Of a stretch of DNA of 64,000 nucleotides, positions 63,667-64,000 are shown in pieces. Under the pieces are notes generated by a model, which searched no databases, was not told the origin of the DNA, and saw only the letters and a list, made by a program, of their open reading frames with translations. The stretch is from assembly GCF_013266755.1 (NCBI RefSeq), contig NZ_JABRWJ010000005.1, positions 310,001-374,000 of the forward strand, given 5' to 3'. The stretch comes from Pseudaquabacterium terrae. GTDB lineage: Bacteria > Pseudomonadota > Gammaproteobacteria > Burkholderiales > Burkholderiaceae_C. Numbering within the stretch: position 1 is the stretch's first letter; each line of letters starts with the position of its first letter. Made by a program: the position numbers and the translations under genes.

Positions 63667-64000
63667 ATGAAGAAGCTGTTCACTGCGCTGGCGCTGGCCG
63701 CCGCCGCACTTGCCGCGCAGGCGACGACCGACGTCGGCGCGCTGCTGAAGACCGCCGACCGCTACCGCACCGGCGGCGGTGCCGACCTGCAGGTCGAGAC
63801 CCAGGTCACCGTGTTGAACCGCGACGGCTCGCCCGACAAGGAGCGCCGCTACACGGTGTTCGCGCAGGCGCAGCACAAGTCGCTGGTGCTGATGCGCTCG
63901 CCGGCTGAAGCCGGGCAGAAGGTGCTGATGCTCGGCGACGACTTCTGGCTGCTGCTGCCCGGCAGCCAGCGGCCGCTGCGCATCACGCCGTCGCAGAAGC
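63667..64000 (+). CDS. LolA-like outer-membrane lipoprotein-sorting protein (3' partial)
   Basis: The first 111 residues are visible: signal peptide (cleavage after AQA, residue 19), then DVGALLKTADRYRTGGGADL and YTVFAQAQHKSLVLMRSPAEAGQKVLMLGDDFWLL. This matches the 'outer membrane lipoprotein-sorting protein' family with a LolA/LolB fold, which carries acyl chains across the periplasm. It starts 10 nt after the permease stop and completes the ATPase-permease-carrier set. The gene continues beyond the window. Confidence 0.83.
   Translation, partial: MKKLFTALALAAAALAAQATTDVGALLKTADRYRTGGGADLQVETQVTVLNRDGSPDKERRYTVFAQAQHKSLVLMRSPAEAGQKVLMLGDDFWLLLPGSQRPLRITPSQK

Noticed and set aside
1-64000. 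tRNA, rRNA, CRISPR arrays, insertion sequences, prophage genes or a replication origin
   Set aside because: Intergenic spaces are nearly all under 200 bp and none shows a cloverleaf, regular direct repeats, transposase or integrase genes, or DnaA-box clusters by eye.

Overview
The window is 64 kb of very GC-rich, densely coding bacterial DNA. Its gene content suggests a betaproteobacterium of the order Burkholderiales, probably from the Rubrivivax/Leptothrix/Methylibium neighbourhood. The clues are the yebC-purD-hemF-rsfS-rlmH-maf-rng housekeeping block, the many LysR and GntR regulators, the LivHMKGF-type transporter, an ECF sigma factor with a ChrR-like cupin partner, and a GC-rich intergenic repeat of a kind I associate with this order. 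This placement is inference from gene content; no rRNA or tRNA gene is present to confirm it. Genes abut or overlap (ATGA, GTGA and TGATG junctions are common), and no gene-free stretch exceeds about 300 bases. I saw no insertion sequence, prophage, CRISPR array or replication origin.

Left part (1-20 kb). A 5'-truncated ClsC-like phospholipase D is followed by a translationally coupled AhpD-like protein and aldo/keto reductase. A LysR regulator diverges from a Pro1 tautomerase. A reverse-strand block at 4.4-11.3 kb encodes a C45 (penicillin acyltransferase-like) Ntn hydrolase, a Dpp/Gsi-type peptide ABC transporter (binding protein, two permeases, double ATPase) and trans-aconitate methyltransferase. 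It is faced by a GntR regulator with two winged-helix modules. Next come a COG2509 flavoprotein, a 56-residue basic protein, a secreted CAP protein, a LysR/GNAT divergent pair, a stand-alone OLD-type TOPRIM protein, and a nitrilase overlapping a PAS-GGDEF-EAL protein.

Middle part (19.9-36.6 kb). One co-oriented run of fourteen genes looks like a catabolic island. It encodes a FAHD hydrolase, an alpha/beta hydrolase, two tandem amidohydrolases, LivH, LivM, LivK, LivG, a LivF ATPase fused in frame to a UPF0261 (Tm-1-like) domain, a TIM-barrel partner related to the other half of plant Tm-1, a flotillin, an SRPBCC protein, an SRPBCC-quinone oxidoreductase fusion and a VOC protein. A divergent TetR-like regulator with a perfect 7-bp-arm operator-like palindrome sits at its head. 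This is the least conventional locus in the window.

Second catabolic locus (36.6-43.7 kb). A FadR-type GntR regulator faces a polar-amino-acid-type ABC transporter, a RspB/LgoD-like zinc dehydrogenase and a secreted amidohydrolase. A UxaB-like reductase on the opposite strand has a frame-broken 5' end. Two sites resembling the FadR operator lie in the divergent control region. The enzymes suggest sugar-acid use.

Right part (43.7-64 kb). The housekeeping operon is unusual in three ways: RsfS has a histone-H1-like tail, a 1284-residue hybrid kinase sits between rlmH and maf, and nadD is missing from its common place. Then come an N-formylglutamate amidohydrolase-like gene, a HerA-like ATPase, two paralogous envelope proteins, an SRPBCC protein, the ECF-cupin pair, an EAL protein with an eroded C-terminus, and the start of a Lol-like export operon (periplasmic protein, ATPase, FtsX-type permease, LolA-like protein) that runs off the end.
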